Shown in pieces: positions 7,338 to 16,751 of a stretch of 42,999 nucleotides of DNA. A program made the translations under genes and the position numbers. This DNA comes from an uncultured Bacteroidales bacterium (lineage in GTDB: Bacteria; Bacteroidota; Bacteroidia; Bacteroidales; FEN-979): the NCBI GenBank assembly GCA_903945175.1, contig CAJAUM010000076.1, positions 1 to 42,999 on the forward strand, read 5' to 3'. The first letter of the stretch is position 1, and each line of letters begins with the position of its first letter. Below the pieces are notes generated by a model. It did no database searches and was not told the origin of the DNA. It saw nothing but the letters and a program-made list of their open reading frames with translations.

Positions 7338-8144
7338 TCAGTGTGTGTATTGTTGCATTTGAAAAAAATATGCATCGGGTTCCTGATAGCGTGCTTCAAA
7401 AATCAAGTCAAACAACCTTATCCTGAATTCAGTTTTATGTTTAACAGAATCCATTATGCCGGACAGTTCCGGAGATGGATTGTATTTGCTTATGGCAGAC
7501 AATAATCCGTCGATTTCCGGAATTTTCGTATTCAGCGGGTCGCCGGGATGGTATATAACCGGGATGGGCACAAACCCGGTCGATTTTCCTGTTATGGCAT
7601 GCTGAATGAGCATGTCATAAATGATTCCAAATCTCGACACCTCAATTTTTTCGGGGAGTGCCGTGAGTTTCATTGCCCTGAAACCACAGGCAACATCTGG
7701 GAAGTTGAGGTTCAGGAATTTTTTAAACAGATGGATTGCGAAAAAGTTAGAAGCAATTTTACTTGCAGGTATTTCTGAAACATCCCCGAACCGGGTTCCT
7801 GAAACGAAGTCGTTATGCGCCAGTGCACGGATAAACTCAGGGATATAGCCCGGATCATGCTGGCCATCACCATCAAGCGCAACAAGGTGGGTGTATTTTT
7901 TATTGACCGCATATAACTTTGCAGTGGAAAAAAATCCGCTAAGTCCCTCGTTCGATTCCTTGCTCAAACAGGTAAATCCCATATCTTTAACTACACGGAC
8001 TGTCTGGTCATCACTTCCATCATCGATTACAATGAGATCCTGTTTCCAAGCCTCCATAAGGCAAAGCAAATCAGAAATATTCCGATCTTCGTTATAGGTT
8101 GGAATGGCGATAAGCGCTTGTATGTTTTTTTCGGGATTGTTCAA
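7338..8144 (-). CDS. family 2 glycosyltransferase, dolichyl-phosphate-sugar synthase-like
   Basis: A 268-residue GT-A enzyme with IPTYNED (14-20), the nucleotide-binding IDDGSDD (40-46) and the metal motif DGDGQHDP (91-98), a pattern closest to DPM/DpgS-type GT2s that transfer sugars to polyprenyl phosphate. No C-terminal membrane helices are present, so it is a soluble or peripheral form. The start is TTG (8142-8144): no ATG exists before residue 30, an in-frame stop lies immediately upstream, and TTGA overlaps the stop of the preceding GT gene, so initiation probably relies on translational coupling. It could make a polyprenyl-phosphate sugar donor or act as an ordinary chain-extending transferase. 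Confidence 0.82.
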   Translation of the reverse strand: MNNPEKNIQALIAIPTYNEDRNISDLLCLMEAWKQDLIVIDDGSDDQTVRVVKDMGFTCLSKESNEGLSGFFSTAKLYAVNKKYTHLVALDGDGQHDPGYIPEFIRALAHNDFVSGTRFGDVSEIPASKIASNFFAIHLFKKFLNLNFPDVACGFRAMKLTALPEKIEVSRFGIIYDMLIQHAITGKSTGFVPIPVIYHPGDPLNTKIPEIDGLLSAISKYNPSPELSGIMDSVKHKTEFRIRLFDLIFEARYQEPDAYFFQMQQYTH

Positions 8145-8905
8145 TCAAATAAATATTTTGGAGATTTATAAAAATGGGCGATGGGTCTCATGCTCTTTAT
8201 AAATAGGGTCAGCAGGTTGCCGAAATCGTTCTTTCTCATGACCCTGTAATCTTCCCTCCATTTCCGGGAAATAGTTTTCATCGTCCTGTTGCTGACCCCG
8301 CCAACACGCATCTTCACCATCACATGGGGCAGATATTTGGTTTTGATTTTATATCTGACCAGGTAACGCAGCAACGAATCATAGTCAGCCGCAATTTCAA
8401 ACGATGGATCAAAAACTCCATATCTGTCGTACAACGCCCTTCTCATATAAAAAGTGGGATGCGGTGGCGACCAGCCCAAATACAGTTTCCACAAATGAAA
8501 ATTTCCTGATTTGCGGTTTGTAAGTACCTTCTGGATGTTGATCTGATCAACAAACCGGATATCTCCGTAAACAGCATCGACATCAACACATGCCAGCGAT
8601 TCTACCACCTTTTCAATCACATTTTCATCCGCGAACATATCATCGGAATGTAAGAACCCAACCACTTCCCCTGTTGCCAATCCAATGCCCTTATTGAGCG
8701 CGTCATACAATCCTTTATCAGGTTCACTGATCCATTTGCTGACTTTAGAGCCAAACGATTTTATAATTTCAACTGTTTTATCCTCCGACTGTCCGTCCAC
8801 AATAATATATTCTATGTCGGGATGTGTCTGTGACAAAACCGAATGAATGGTATCCGTCAGGAAATTTTCACTGTTATAACAAACAGTAATAACAGAAACC
8901 TTCAT
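8141..8905 (-). CDS. family 2 glycosyltransferase (WcaA-like)
   Basis: A 254-residue GT-A enzyme: VITVCYNSE (5-13), IVDGQSED (35-42), GLYDALNKGI (65-74) and the catalytic-region HSDD (86-89). The C-terminal half contains the acceptor-side motif GWSPPHPTFYMRR. It presumably adds one sugar of the repeat unit in the cytoplasm. It is clearly paralogous to the GT2 at 30811-31578, colinear without gaps over the first hundred residues and with almost identical length. The stop overlaps the TTG start of the following gene by four bases (TTGA). Donor and acceptor are not predictable. Confidence 0.87.
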   Translation of the reverse strand: MKVSVITVCYNSENFLTDTIHSVLSQTHPDIEYIIVDGQSEDKTVEIIKSFGSKVSKWISEPDKGLYDALNKGIGLATGEVVGFLHSDDMFADENVIEKVVESLACVDVDAVYGDIRFVDQINIQKVLTNRKSGNFHLWKLYLGWSPPHPTFYMRRALYDRYGVFDPSFEIAADYDSLLRYLVRYKIKTKYLPHVMVKMRVGGVSNRTMKTISRKWREDYRVMRKNDFGNLLTLFIKSMRPIAHFYKSPKYLFD

Positions 8906-8923
8906 GGTAAATGTATTTGTATT

Positions 8924-10357
8924 TTAAGGTCTTGCATGTCCTGGAAAGTCCTGGTTGCCCGACAATGTTTCAGATTGGTATACATGATATTTCTTTTTAT
9001 TCTGTTTGATCTCCAATATTACTTTTGAAAAATAAAAAACCAGGAAAGTAACGAGTGCAGCTTTTGTAAGATAGTTGAAAACAGTGGCGAAATCCGTTTC
9101 CGCTTTCATCACCTGGAAAAACAGGAAGGGGATCCAGATGATCAGGGTCGGATTGTTCTTTGATAATGCAACAACTTTGACAATCACCCAATTATAGAGT
9201 AATGAAATAAGGAAAATGAATACCATTCCACCGAGAGAGCCGAAATTGGCATAACCTTCTCCAACCAATGAAATATCCATACTGGTGGTTTCAGGCAATG
9301 GCGTCCCGGTGAATCTTTCGAAATTTGCTCTTCCTCCGGCTTTAACCTTCGACGGGGCAAGGAATCTTGGGAGGAGTGAAGCATAAAGTGCCGTCTGGAT
9401 GGTTTCACCTCTGACAAATGGTTGTTTTTCAGGCATATAATTCATGATTCGGGCGATGATCCATCCCTGGTTCAACCTGGCGGCACCATTTTCCAGTGGG
9501 CCAGCGTTAAACAGTAATGAGGGGGATGACAGCTTCAGCAGGAGGAGCTCTTTATAGATCTGAGAATTTGATTTGGTGCTTTCAGCATACCATGTTGCCA
9601 TGCGGTACTCCTCTTTGGTTGACTGAACCAACATGATAAGAAAAATACCGACGGAAATGATAGCTACCTTGCCCCACATCGGTATTTTCACCACCATGGC
9701 AATGATCAGGAACGACAACATAAACCACTGGATCAACTCACCAAACATTCCCTGGAGGATTGCGGCCGATGTCGCCAGCCCCATAATGCCGGTAAAAGCG
9801 AACCATTTGAACTTTGATCCACTGAAAAGTATCATATAAATTCCCACATACTGGAGGTTGGTGAGAAGAAACATCAGGAAAGTCAGGCTTGATGGGAGGC
9901 TTTTACTCGTAAATCCGGCAACGAGGCCGATTCCTGCCAGGATATATCCGTGCCAGGGATGTTCAGCGAGATAAACTTTCATCGTATCGATGTCTTCCTG
10001 ATTTATAATTCGTTCATCTTTCAGGGGAAGATAAAGGCCGAGAACCATAAAATAACAAACCGGCACCACAAAGTTCATATAGACAGACTCAGGAACAGCC
10101 ATATAATATAGCTCGTCGTAAGGGAGGAAATTATAGGCCATAATAGGTCCGACGACCCATTGCATCACTGACATGAAAGCAATGAGATCGCGGATTTCAA
10201 TTCGTTTCCCGAGATCCTGGATGAACTTCGTAGCGACACCTGCAAAAAGCGCCATACCCAGACCCGACATGAAATAGAGCTGCGTAAACAGTTCCAGGTA
10301 TAAAAATACCAGAAGACCGAGAGCCATTAATTGTATGCTGCGATTTGATAAATACAT
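8924..10357 (-). CDS. polytopic membrane protein, candidate Wzy-like polysaccharide polymerase
   Basis: A 477-residue protein with roughly ten to twelve hydrophobic segments and a large polar section (about residues 255-375) between membrane helices containing LNQGWIIARIMNYMP, a region rich in Arg and Gly (GGRANFERFTG) and SLVGEGYANFGSLGG. A long extracytoplasmic loop followed by a conserved G-E-G/Y-x-N-x-G element is common in O-antigen or capsule polymerases and ligases, which are otherwise poorly conserved. It sits among glycosyltransferases, with 15- and 18-nt gaps to its neighbours. The assignment as Wzy-like rests on topology and context. An export or anchoring role cannot be excluded, especially because the cluster also encodes an ABC exporter. 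Confidence 0.6.
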   Translation of the reverse strand: MYLSNRSIQLMALGLLVFLYLELFTQLYFMSGLGMALFAGVATKFIQDLGKRIEIRDLIAFMSVMQWVVGPIMAYNFLPYDELYYMAVPESVYMNFVVPVCYFMVLGLYLPLKDERIINQEDIDTMKVYLAEHPWHGYILAGIGLVAGFTSKSLPSSLTFLMFLLTNLQYVGIYMILFSGSKFKWFAFTGIMGLATSAAILQGMFGELIQWFMLSFLIIAMVVKIPMWGKVAIISVGIFLIMLVQSTKEEYRMATWYAESTKSNSQIYKELLLLKLSSPSLLFNAGPLENGAARLNQGWIIARIMNYMPEKQPFVRGETIQTALYASLLPRFLAPSKVKAGGRANFERFTGTPLPETTSMDISLVGEGYANFGSLGGMVFIFLISLLYNWVIVKVVALSKNNPTLIIWIPFLFFQVMKAETDFATVFNYLTKAALVTFLVFYFSKVILEIKQNKKKYHVYQSETLSGNQDFPGHARP

Positions 10358-10372
10358 CGGTTCTTATTGAAA

Positions 10373-11548
10373 TTATTCCTGGTTCTCTCCCGTAAAATTT
10401 GCTTCATAACTTTTGCAGATTTCCTCGAAAGACCAGGATGCAATACGCTGCCTTGAGACCTGCCCCATTTTTTTTGCTAGCTCCCTCGAAATGGTCATTT
10501 TTTTCAGCAATTCAACACATTCATCAATATTGCCTGAGGCCATGATATACCCATTTTCACCTGGGTTAACCAGGTCGATCGCACATCCTGATTTATCGCT
10601 TACCAACACTGCTTTTCCACATGACATGGCTTCATTTACCACCAGTCCCCAGGTTTCACCCGGCCCCTGCGAAGGTAGCGCAAGAATGTCGGACAGGTAG
10701 TATGTTACAGGCATCCTGCTTTGGTTCTGAAAGGGAAGAAAATGAAAATTGTTATTCCCGCCTGCCATGGTCTTCATCTGGTTCTCAAGCATTCCGTTCC
10801 CGACAAAAATAAAATGAACGGCCGGGTTATTCAAAATCAACCCTGCCTGGATCAATAGTAACGGATTTTTTTTTGGTTCAAATTTTCCGACAAATAAAAC
10901 GGCAATATCGTCAGGGCCAATTCCGAGTTCTTCCCTCCACTTTTCAGCATCCCGCTGCTTTTCGCCCGTTTGATTGCCAAACCGCTGATTATCGATTGCA
11001 TGAGGGGCAAAGAAAAGGTGGTTGACACGAAATCCATGTTTGAGATAATATTGCCGGTTGTTTTCACCAACAAAGAATGCATAATCCGCTTTTCGGTAAA
11101 TAAATCGAAGGAACACCCGACGCAAAGTCTTCTTAATTCCCCCTGTTTCATCGAGCAATGTGGAATCTCCCCTGAACCATACCGGTATTTTCCCTTTGAA
11201 ATATTTCATGGCATGATAGTGGGCATGATAGGCCCATCCATAAACCAATAAAGCTTCTGCGCCCCAATCTGTGATCATGCTGTTCAATGCAGGGCATACA
11301 ATTCCCCTAAAGGAGCCCGGACCAGGGATTTTAGATACATTTTCAGCAAATGCGTATTCATAACCATCAAGCAACGGGATATCCCACTGGATTATTTTCC
11401 CAAAATCTTTGTCAAAGAGCGTCTCCCTGCTTTGGCTCCATGTATAAAAAACTTTTATTTCGAGCAGTTCCGACCTGGAGAGCATCGCAAAAAGAGGCGC
11501 ATTGTATTGGATTGGGTGAGAACTGATAATGGCAAGTTTTTTCTTCAT
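10373..11548 (-). CDS. family 4 glycosyltransferase (GT-B)
   Basis: A 391-residue retaining GT-B enzyme. The C-terminal Rossmann domain starts at VLFVGKFEPKKNP (217-229) and carries the EX7E pair E298/E306 in GETWGLVVNEAMSCGKAV, the GT4 hallmark for nucleotide-sugar binding. The N-terminal SSHPIQYNAPLF is a common opening in this subfamily. No signal peptide or membrane helix is seen. It overlaps the upstream glycosyltransferase gene by four bases. It probably transfers one sugar in assembly of the lipid-linked polysaccharide at the inner membrane; the sugar is unknown. Confidence 0.88.
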   Translation of the reverse strand: MKKKLAIISSHPIQYNAPLFAMLSRSELLEIKVFYTWSQSRETLFDKDFGKIIQWDIPLLDGYEYAFAENVSKIPGPGSFRGIVCPALNSMITDWGAEALLVYGWAYHAHYHAMKYFKGKIPVWFRGDSTLLDETGGIKKTLRRVFLRFIYRKADYAFFVGENNRQYYLKHGFRVNHLFFAPHAIDNQRFGNQTGEKQRDAEKWREELGIGPDDIAVLFVGKFEPKKNPLLLIQAGLILNNPAVHFIFVGNGMLENQMKTMAGGNNNFHFLPFQNQSRMPVTYYLSDILALPSQGPGETWGLVVNEAMSCGKAVLVSDKSGCAIDLVNPGENGYIMASGNIDECVELLKKMTISRELAKKMGQVSRQRIASWSFEEICKSYEANFTGENQE

Positions 11549-12840
11549 GAGATTAATATTTTATTGAAAAAATCAACTTGCTTTTGGGTAGCTTCCCTGG
11601 CCGAATAGGGTTCGAATTCACTCCAGTCGATATCTGGCACGAAAGGTATTCGCTGCAGGTATTGCTGCATGACGGTAAAGACCTTTTCCCCAAGTATATC
11701 TGCCTTGTCGTCGTTATTGAATGTAGCACAAACACCCGCCCTTGTTTTTCTCAGGATATCCACCACGGTGCTGTTTTGATTGAAGACAGCGATCAGGGGG
11801 CGGTTGGCAAGGATGTAGGGGTAGAGTTTCGAAGCTGTATAATTGGTGTCCGTCGAGCCCGGAATTACCAGGATATCTGCGTCTTTTAACACCTTTAATG
11901 CAGAGAAATAGGGGAGCCGGTCGGTAATTTCAACTACATGATCGCCCACTCCATATTTTACAGCAACAGGTTCGATGGTCTTTTGTCCCTGCCCATCGGC
12001 GGCATAACTGGTTCCAACAAAGTACATCTTCACCCTTGAAAAAAGAACGGGATCACGCTCAAGGCCCATTTTTAATGCTGCAAAAATACCGGTTACAGCC
12101 AGGCCCATGTCATGGCCTCCACGGCCGATATAAGCGAAATTAATGGTTTCGTCACCTGGAGTAAACAGAGAATTCGCAACCTGCCTTTTATCCAGTACTT
12201 CAAAATCAATGGCTGCCCCGCCAAATGGAATGACAGTGCACATGTCCGGAGTGATATTCGGATATCGTTCCATCAAAGTTTTAGGGTATCCCGGGGACAC
12301 GGATACAATGCCATCAACCTTTTTCATGGTGAACGCTTCCATAAACTTATCCATGTTGTAGGCAAACAGGAATTTGGGAGGGCGTTCATGTTTCGGTTTA
12401 TCAAGATAGAAATCATTTCTCCATGGATCCTGCATGTCGATGATGAATGGAATTCCGAATCTTCTTTTCCAGTAGCGGCCCAGCAACATAACGGGAAATG
12501 CAGTGGTTGAAAAATAGACCAGGTCAAACCGGCACTTTTTGATAAGTGCATTACAGGTTTTCAGGTAAAACCAAAGTGAACGGTACCCCAGGTTCCCCAG
12601 TCCTATTTTTCGCGTGAATTTTGGATTGAAGGCCCTGATCCGAATCACATGTGCATTGGCCGGGATCGTTTCAAGTAAAAGCGGATCTTCGCTCATTTCA
12701 ACAAATCCGGGTTCCACGGCCACCACGGTCGGTTCCCATCCCATTTCGGTGAAATAGGTCAGACTTTGTCTCACCCGGTGCATATCGGCCGCATTGATGG
12801 GAGGGAAGTTGGGCGAAATTATAAGTACTTTTCTCATCAT
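11545..12840 (-). CDS. GT4-like glycosyltransferase
   Basis: A 431-residue GT-B-fold protein: ISPNFPPINAADMHRVRQ at the N-terminus, FIIDMQDPWRNDFY (133-145), FAYIGRGG (235-242) opening the C-terminal domain, and SKLYPYILANRPLIA (337-351) in place of the standard EX7E segment, a variant found in many exopolysaccharide transferases. Four-base overlaps occur on both sides. The conserved DMQDPW motif is typical of family members working on sugar-lipid acceptors at the membrane face. Specificity cannot be inferred. Confidence 0.8.
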   Translation of the reverse strand: MMRKVLIISPNFPPINAADMHRVRQSLTYFTEMGWEPTVVAVEPGFVEMSEDPLLLETIPANAHVIRIRAFNPKFTRKIGLGNLGYRSLWFYLKTCNALIKKCRFDLVYFSTTAFPVMLLGRYWKRRFGIPFIIDMQDPWRNDFYLDKPKHERPPKFLFAYNMDKFMEAFTMKKVDGIVSVSPGYPKTLMERYPNITPDMCTVIPFGGAAIDFEVLDKRQVANSLFTPGDETINFAYIGRGGHDMGLAVTGIFAALKMGLERDPVLFSRVKMYFVGTSYAADGQGQKTIEPVAVKYGVGDHVVEITDRLPYFSALKVLKDADILVIPGSTDTNYTASKLYPYILANRPLIAVFNQNSTVVDILRKTRAGVCATFNNDDKADILGEKVFTVMQQYLQRIPFVPDIDWSEFEPYSAREATQKQVDFFNKILIS

Positions 12841-14081
12841 CCTGGCGAATTTATAGCATCCTTAATCCAGCCTGCCAGCCATTCTTCCTGTCTTTCCCAG
12901 CAAAATTTATCCCGGGCAGCATCCAGGGCTGCTTTTTTAGCTTCCGCAAGTTGTGCACGGTCAGATAACAGTTTATTTAAAAGGGAGGACAATCCCACAC
13001 GATCTTTGTTTTTGAACATGAATACAGCACCAGGGGCCTCCGCTGCTACTTCCTGCTGCCCCAGGGTGTCGGTGGCGACCACAGCGATTCCCGCCTGGAG
13101 ATATTGTAATATCTTATTCGTTATCGTAAGGTTTCGGCTGTCGGGAACATATTCTTCTGTTGCCAGTCCGATGTCGTGTTCAGCGATCCGCGATAAAAGT
13201 TCGTTGTGAGGAACCAGCGGATGAAAGAAAAGCCGATGCCCCCTGTTTTCCGGAAAACGGTGTATCAGTTCCTGCTTAAAATTCTGAAATAAATTCCCCC
13301 GTAAATGGAATTCAAGAGGGATCTCAACAGTCTGCAGACTTTCAAGAAGAAATTCTATTCCCCGCCCTGGGCCAATGGTTTGGGAATACCAGTGAATCGA
13401 AGGGAATGCAGGATCAACGCGGTCTTTCACCTGGTTGTCCATCTGTTTCCGGTCACTGAACGGAAATACGTTTTGTAAAACCTTCGGCGGATTTGTGCTG
13501 GCAAAGTCACCCAATGCACGTGACAACGCATGCGATGTGGTATAGGATAAAATTCCCCGCTGCAAAGCCATTCTCTCATAGCGTTCAAGAAGCCGGATGG
13601 GCCGGAAGCGGTTAGCTTCCGGCAGCAGGTCGTGAGAATACCAGTCCTCAAAATCAAATGCCACCTTAAATCCCCGTTGAATCAGTTTGCAGCCGATCAC
13701 AGTGCTTATTTCCTGATGACAGGTATAAAGATCAGCCTTTTCACGAACGGCGGCGCGAAGGTTCCTGTGATAGTCATAGCCTAGGGCATAAATGTTGTCC
13801 AGTCCAAATCGCGCAATAACCTCACCAGCGCCTCTTCTCACCAATCGTTCTTTAAGTCGGTACCATTCAGCAGCCTGTGATGGCATCATATTCACCACCC
13901 CTTTCAGGGTAACACCTGACCCTGCGATGAGCTGCTGATCCTCTTCAAGCATATCAGGATAGGTAAAAGTCGTGAGGATGGTTACTTCGAACCCGGCTTT
14001 GGAAAGGGCCATAGATTCCTTGACTACCCTTGGATTACGGCATAGGTGACTTTGCGTTAGGATGCATATCTTTTTCTTCAT
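12837..14081 (-). CDS. GT4-like glycosyltransferase
   Basis: A 414-residue GT-B-like protein with the N-terminal ILTQSHLCRNPRVVKESMAL motif (a glycosyltransferase opening in which NPRVxxE lines the acceptor cleft) and a C-terminal donor-site segment, NKILQYLQAGIAVVATD, followed by GQQEV. No classical EX7E pair is found. The middle region contains FDFEDWYSHDLLPEANR, often seen in enzymes annotated as glycosyltransferases of capsule loci. It overlaps the downstream gene by four bases and is 7 nt from the upstream GT2. It likely adds one residue of the repeat. Confidence 0.75.
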   Translation of the reverse strand: MKKKICILTQSHLCRNPRVVKESMALSKAGFEVTILTTFTYPDMLEEDQQLIAGSGVTLKGVVNMMPSQAAEWYRLKERLVRRGAGEVIARFGLDNIYALGYDYHRNLRAAVREKADLYTCHQEISTVIGCKLIQRGFKVAFDFEDWYSHDLLPEANRFRPIRLLERYERMALQRGILSYTTSHALSRALGDFASTNPPKVLQNVFPFSDRKQMDNQVKDRVDPAFPSIHWYSQTIGPGRGIEFLLESLQTVEIPLEFHLRGNLFQNFKQELIHRFPENRGHRLFFHPLVPHNELLSRIAEHDIGLATEEYVPDSRNLTITNKILQYLQAGIAVVATDTLGQQEVAAEAPGAVFMFKNKDRVGLSSLLNKLLSDRAQLAEAKKAALDAARDKFCWERQEEWLAGWIKDAINSPG

Positions 14082-14088
14082 GGCAACC

Positions 14089-15075
14089 CTAGTTTTTCAT
14101 CAAAGTATGAATCCTCTTTCTCAGCAATTTTGCCACTTTCCACCCAAAAAAGCGCTTTGCCAATTCAATCATCTGACCGCCAAGGACGGGGATATCCGGC
14201 TTTTTACCGGTTTTACGTACCTCGGCTTCACACTCAGCCACGAGAGCCGGAAATTGGGGATACGCATTGATCGCAATTTCCTGGTAGAGGGTTGACATAG
14301 CCAGCAAATATCGGTCTGACCTGGTCAGTTTGCCAAGATACTGAGCTTTCAGGTTCAGGGCAAGGAGAGCGCTCCTGAGGTTTTCAATCTTATTGGCTTT
14401 GGCCGAGATATTTCCTCCCAGGGTAAACCGCCTGTAATAATTGATACCGCCGGTCGTACGTATCCCTTTAGAGGCAAGAACCGCACGGGCAAAATATTCC
14501 CCATCCTGATCAAGGAGCAGCTTCTCGTTCCATGGGCCAATGGTATCTGTAAGGGTACTGGGAGTCAGCCAGGCACTGGTTTGAACCATCCATCGTTCGC
14601 CATCTCCGCCATAGAGTCTGATCAAAAAATCAGCAGGGTCGTCCGTATCGTGAATCCAGAATGACTCTTCTCTTGGGTCCATTTTCATGTAATCCTCACC
14701 GTTCATGAAATGGACTGTAGGGCTGACACCAAGGTAACCTGGGTTTTTCTCCAGTATTTCAACCTGTTTTTCTATTTTGTCCTGGCTCAGGACATCATCG
14801 GCATCGAGAAACTGGATATATTTGCCCTTGCTTAATGAAAGGCCTTTGTTCCTTGCCACACAGGCTCCACTGTTTTTTTGTTCAAGGACTATCAGATGGT
14901 CCGACTGATAGGTTCGGGCGATTGCGACTGTGTCATCCTTCGACCCATCGTCGATAACGAAAATTTCCAGGGATAACCAGGTCTGGTTAATAACGGAATC
15001 AAGTGTCTCACGAATGTATTTGCCGGCGTTGAAGGCAGGAATGATAACTGAAACGAGCGGCAAGTGATCCTCCAT
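14089..15075 (-). CDS. family 2 glycosyltransferase
   Basis: A 328-residue GT-A enzyme: VIIPAFNAGKYIRETLDSV (10-28), IDDGSKDD (41-48), NSGACVARNKGL (68-79) and DADD (91-94) are the canonical GT2 nucleotide and metal motifs. A C-terminal helical extension of about 100 residues lacks membrane segments. It lies 5 nt after the hexapeptide acyltransferase gene and 7 nt before the next gene in one transcription unit. It is an inverting transferase; donor unknown. Confidence 0.87.
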   Translation of the reverse strand: MEDHLPLVSVIIPAFNAGKYIRETLDSVINQTWLSLEIFVIDDGSKDDTVAIARTYQSDHLIVLEQKNSGACVARNKGLSLSKGKYIQFLDADDVLSQDKIEKQVEILEKNPGYLGVSPTVHFMNGEDYMKMDPREESFWIHDTDDPADFLIRLYGGDGERWMVQTSAWLTPSTLTDTIGPWNEKLLLDQDGEYFARAVLASKGIRTTGGINYYRRFTLGGNISAKANKIENLRSALLALNLKAQYLGKLTRSDRYLLAMSTLYQEIAINAYPQFPALVAECEAEVRKTGKKPDIPVLGGQMIELAKRFFGWKVAKLLRKRIHTLMKN

Positions 15076-15080
15076 TATTT

Positions 15081-15848
15081 CTATTTTTTTATCAATGGTT
15101 TTGCCGGGATTCCCCCAACGATATCACCGGCAGCAACACTTTTTGTCACAACTGATCCTGCCGCAACAATGGCCCGGCGTCCGATAGTCACCCCCGGCAG
15201 AAGTGTGACCCTGGCCCCAACCCAGGCTCCGTCTTCGATGATAACCTTGCCGGTGTGAACGCCACCTTTCCAGGCGGCAAAGGTGTCGGAGTGGTAATCG
15301 TGATCATGGGTATAAACAATGTCAAACGGGCCCAGTGCAACCTGGTCGCCAATAATTACATCATCGCTGGTATCTATGATGGTGTTATCACCGATATTTG
15401 ATCCCTGACCCATGATAAATTTTCCATCAAAACCAGGTTCCCTTGGAAAGATATTGCAATAACTTGATACGGAACTCCCATTGCCCATTTCAACCCCTTT
15501 GCCATTGCGTAAAACAGCATGCGTTAAAACCGAACATTTTTCTCCCAGTCGGATAACCGTATCTTTCCCGGCATGAATGTTTGCATCCTGGTGAATCCGT
15601 GAATCCTTTCCAATAATTACCTGACTTCCTTGTGAAAGACCAATGGTTGTGCGCTTCATTAGTTCAGCTCCCTGGCCCAGGGTCAGCAGTCCATTGCCTT
15701 CAATGATCACCGGGAAATGTATTTTTACACCTGGTCCCAGTGTTGCCTGCGCCAACCGCAGATTCCAGTAAAAAAAACGACTAAGGCGGTTTCCCAGGAA
15801 TTTGAAATAAAGAAGTTTTATTTTGATCAGGTTGATAAAGGTCTTCAT
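15081..15848 (-). CDS. left-handed beta-helix (hexapeptide) acyltransferase
   Basis: A 255-residue protein made mostly of hexapeptide turns ([LIV]-G-x4), especially from about residue 55 to the end. The C-terminal block resembles WcaF/maltose acetyltransferases: YTHDHDYHS with the probable catalytic His pair, then WVGARVTLLPGVTIGRRAIV, GSVVTKSV and GGIPAKPL. Such trimeric enzymes transfer acetyl from acetyl-CoA to sugars or amino sugars. The N-terminal region is basic and hydrophobic (residues 1-35) and may dock to the membrane or a partner. It is embedded between GT2 genes with 4-5 nt spacing and so is likely dedicated to decorating the same polysaccharide. Confidence 0.82.
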   Translation of the reverse strand: MKTFINLIKIKLLYFKFLGNRLSRFFYWNLRLAQATLGPGVKIHFPVIIEGNGLLTLGQGAELMKRTTIGLSQGSQVIIGKDSRIHQDANIHAGKDTVIRLGEKCSVLTHAVLRNGKGVEMGNGSSVSSYCNIFPREPGFDGKFIMGQGSNIGDNTIIDTSDDVIIGDQVALGPFDIVYTHDHDYHSDTFAAWKGGVHTGKVIIEDGAWVGARVTLLPGVTIGRRAIVAAGSVVTKSVAAGDIVGGIPAKPLIKK

Positions 15849-15852
15849 GGTA

Positions 15853-16746
15853 TTAAAATTTTGGCTCCTTCCGTGCTAACATTAGTAACTGTATGTAGGA
15901 AAATGGTGTTTGCTTTCTGAGTTCCTGCATTATTTTCCTGGAATGGTTTTTCCCGACACCCAATATATATCTGGCCTGGTTCCAGTGCAACTTTTTCAAG
16001 GCTTTCCGGCGGTCATCCGCTGATAAAGGGCACTCTTTGCGGCTGATCATCTCTTCGGCACATTGAAGATATTTGAACGGAATGGTGAAATCGGTCCGGT
16101 TGTTCTGCATCTCCTGTTCCTCATGCTCACGATACCATACAATGCCATGGGGCATCAAAACTACGGGATACCGTGCTGCCAGCAAATGCCACATCTCGAA
16201 ATCACCCAAGTACCGCCGACCCGTAAACCCGCCAACTCTATCGAAAACATCCTTGCGGATGATGGATGATAGTGGTGCTTTATGAAAGAGTTGCTCCTTG
16301 AAATAGTGACGTTTATAGGCCTCTTCAGGAGTTAACATAAATGGAAAAATCCTGAATTTATCCTGGGGTAGCGATCCCAAGCCGAACCCGGCTTCAGGAA
16401 ACTGTTCCATTCCGCTTACCAACACCTCAAGTCCTGTCGGGTAAATCAGGTCATCAGCATCAACATATTTCAGATACTTGCCGGCGGCCAAACTGGCGGC
16501 TTTATTCCTGTTAGGGTAATCCCCCAGGTTTTTCTCGTTTAACACGGCTTTTACCCTTGGGTCTTTCTCAGCGTATTCGAGGGCAATGGCCAGACTGCGG
16601 TCTTTCGACTGATCATCGACTATGATGAGTTCAAAATTTTCGTAGGTCGAAGCAAGCACGCTTTCTACTGCCTGGGAAAGGTATTTCTCACGGTTGTAAG
16701 TTGTCATCAGCACACTCACCAAAGGTTTTTCCGTTTCCATTGTCAT
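15853..16746 (-). CDS. family 2 glycosyltransferase
   Basis: A 297-residue GT-A enzyme with VLMTTYNREKYLSQAVESVL (12-31), IVDDQSKD (42-49), NKAASLAAGKYLKYVDADDL (81-100) and a WYREHEEQE segment in the acceptor region. Starts at 16746 (MTMETE) or 16740 (METE) are both possible; the longer one is listed. It lies 5 nt after the preceding GT2 stop and 4 nt before the acyltransferase gene. It is one of a run of GT2 genes between 14089 and 19813 that look like serial duplicates. Sugar specificity unknown. Confidence 0.86.
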   Translation of the reverse strand: MTMETEKPLVSVLMTTYNREKYLSQAVESVLASTYENFELIIVDDQSKDRSLAIALEYAEKDPRVKAVLNEKNLGDYPNRNKAASLAAGKYLKYVDADDLIYPTGLEVLVSGMEQFPEAGFGLGSLPQDKFRIFPFMLTPEEAYKRHYFKEQLFHKAPLSSIIRKDVFDRVGGFTGRRYLGDFEMWHLLAARYPVVLMPHGIVWYREHEEQEMQNNRTDFTIPFKYLQCAEEMISRKECPLSADDRRKALKKLHWNQARYILGVGKNHSRKIMQELRKQTPFSYIQLLMLARKEPKF

Positions 16747-16751
16747 TGGTT

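Noticed and set aside
12766-13209. 147-codon plus-strand open frame
   Set aside because: It is antisense to two intact GT4-like genes and its composition is that of a shadow frame.
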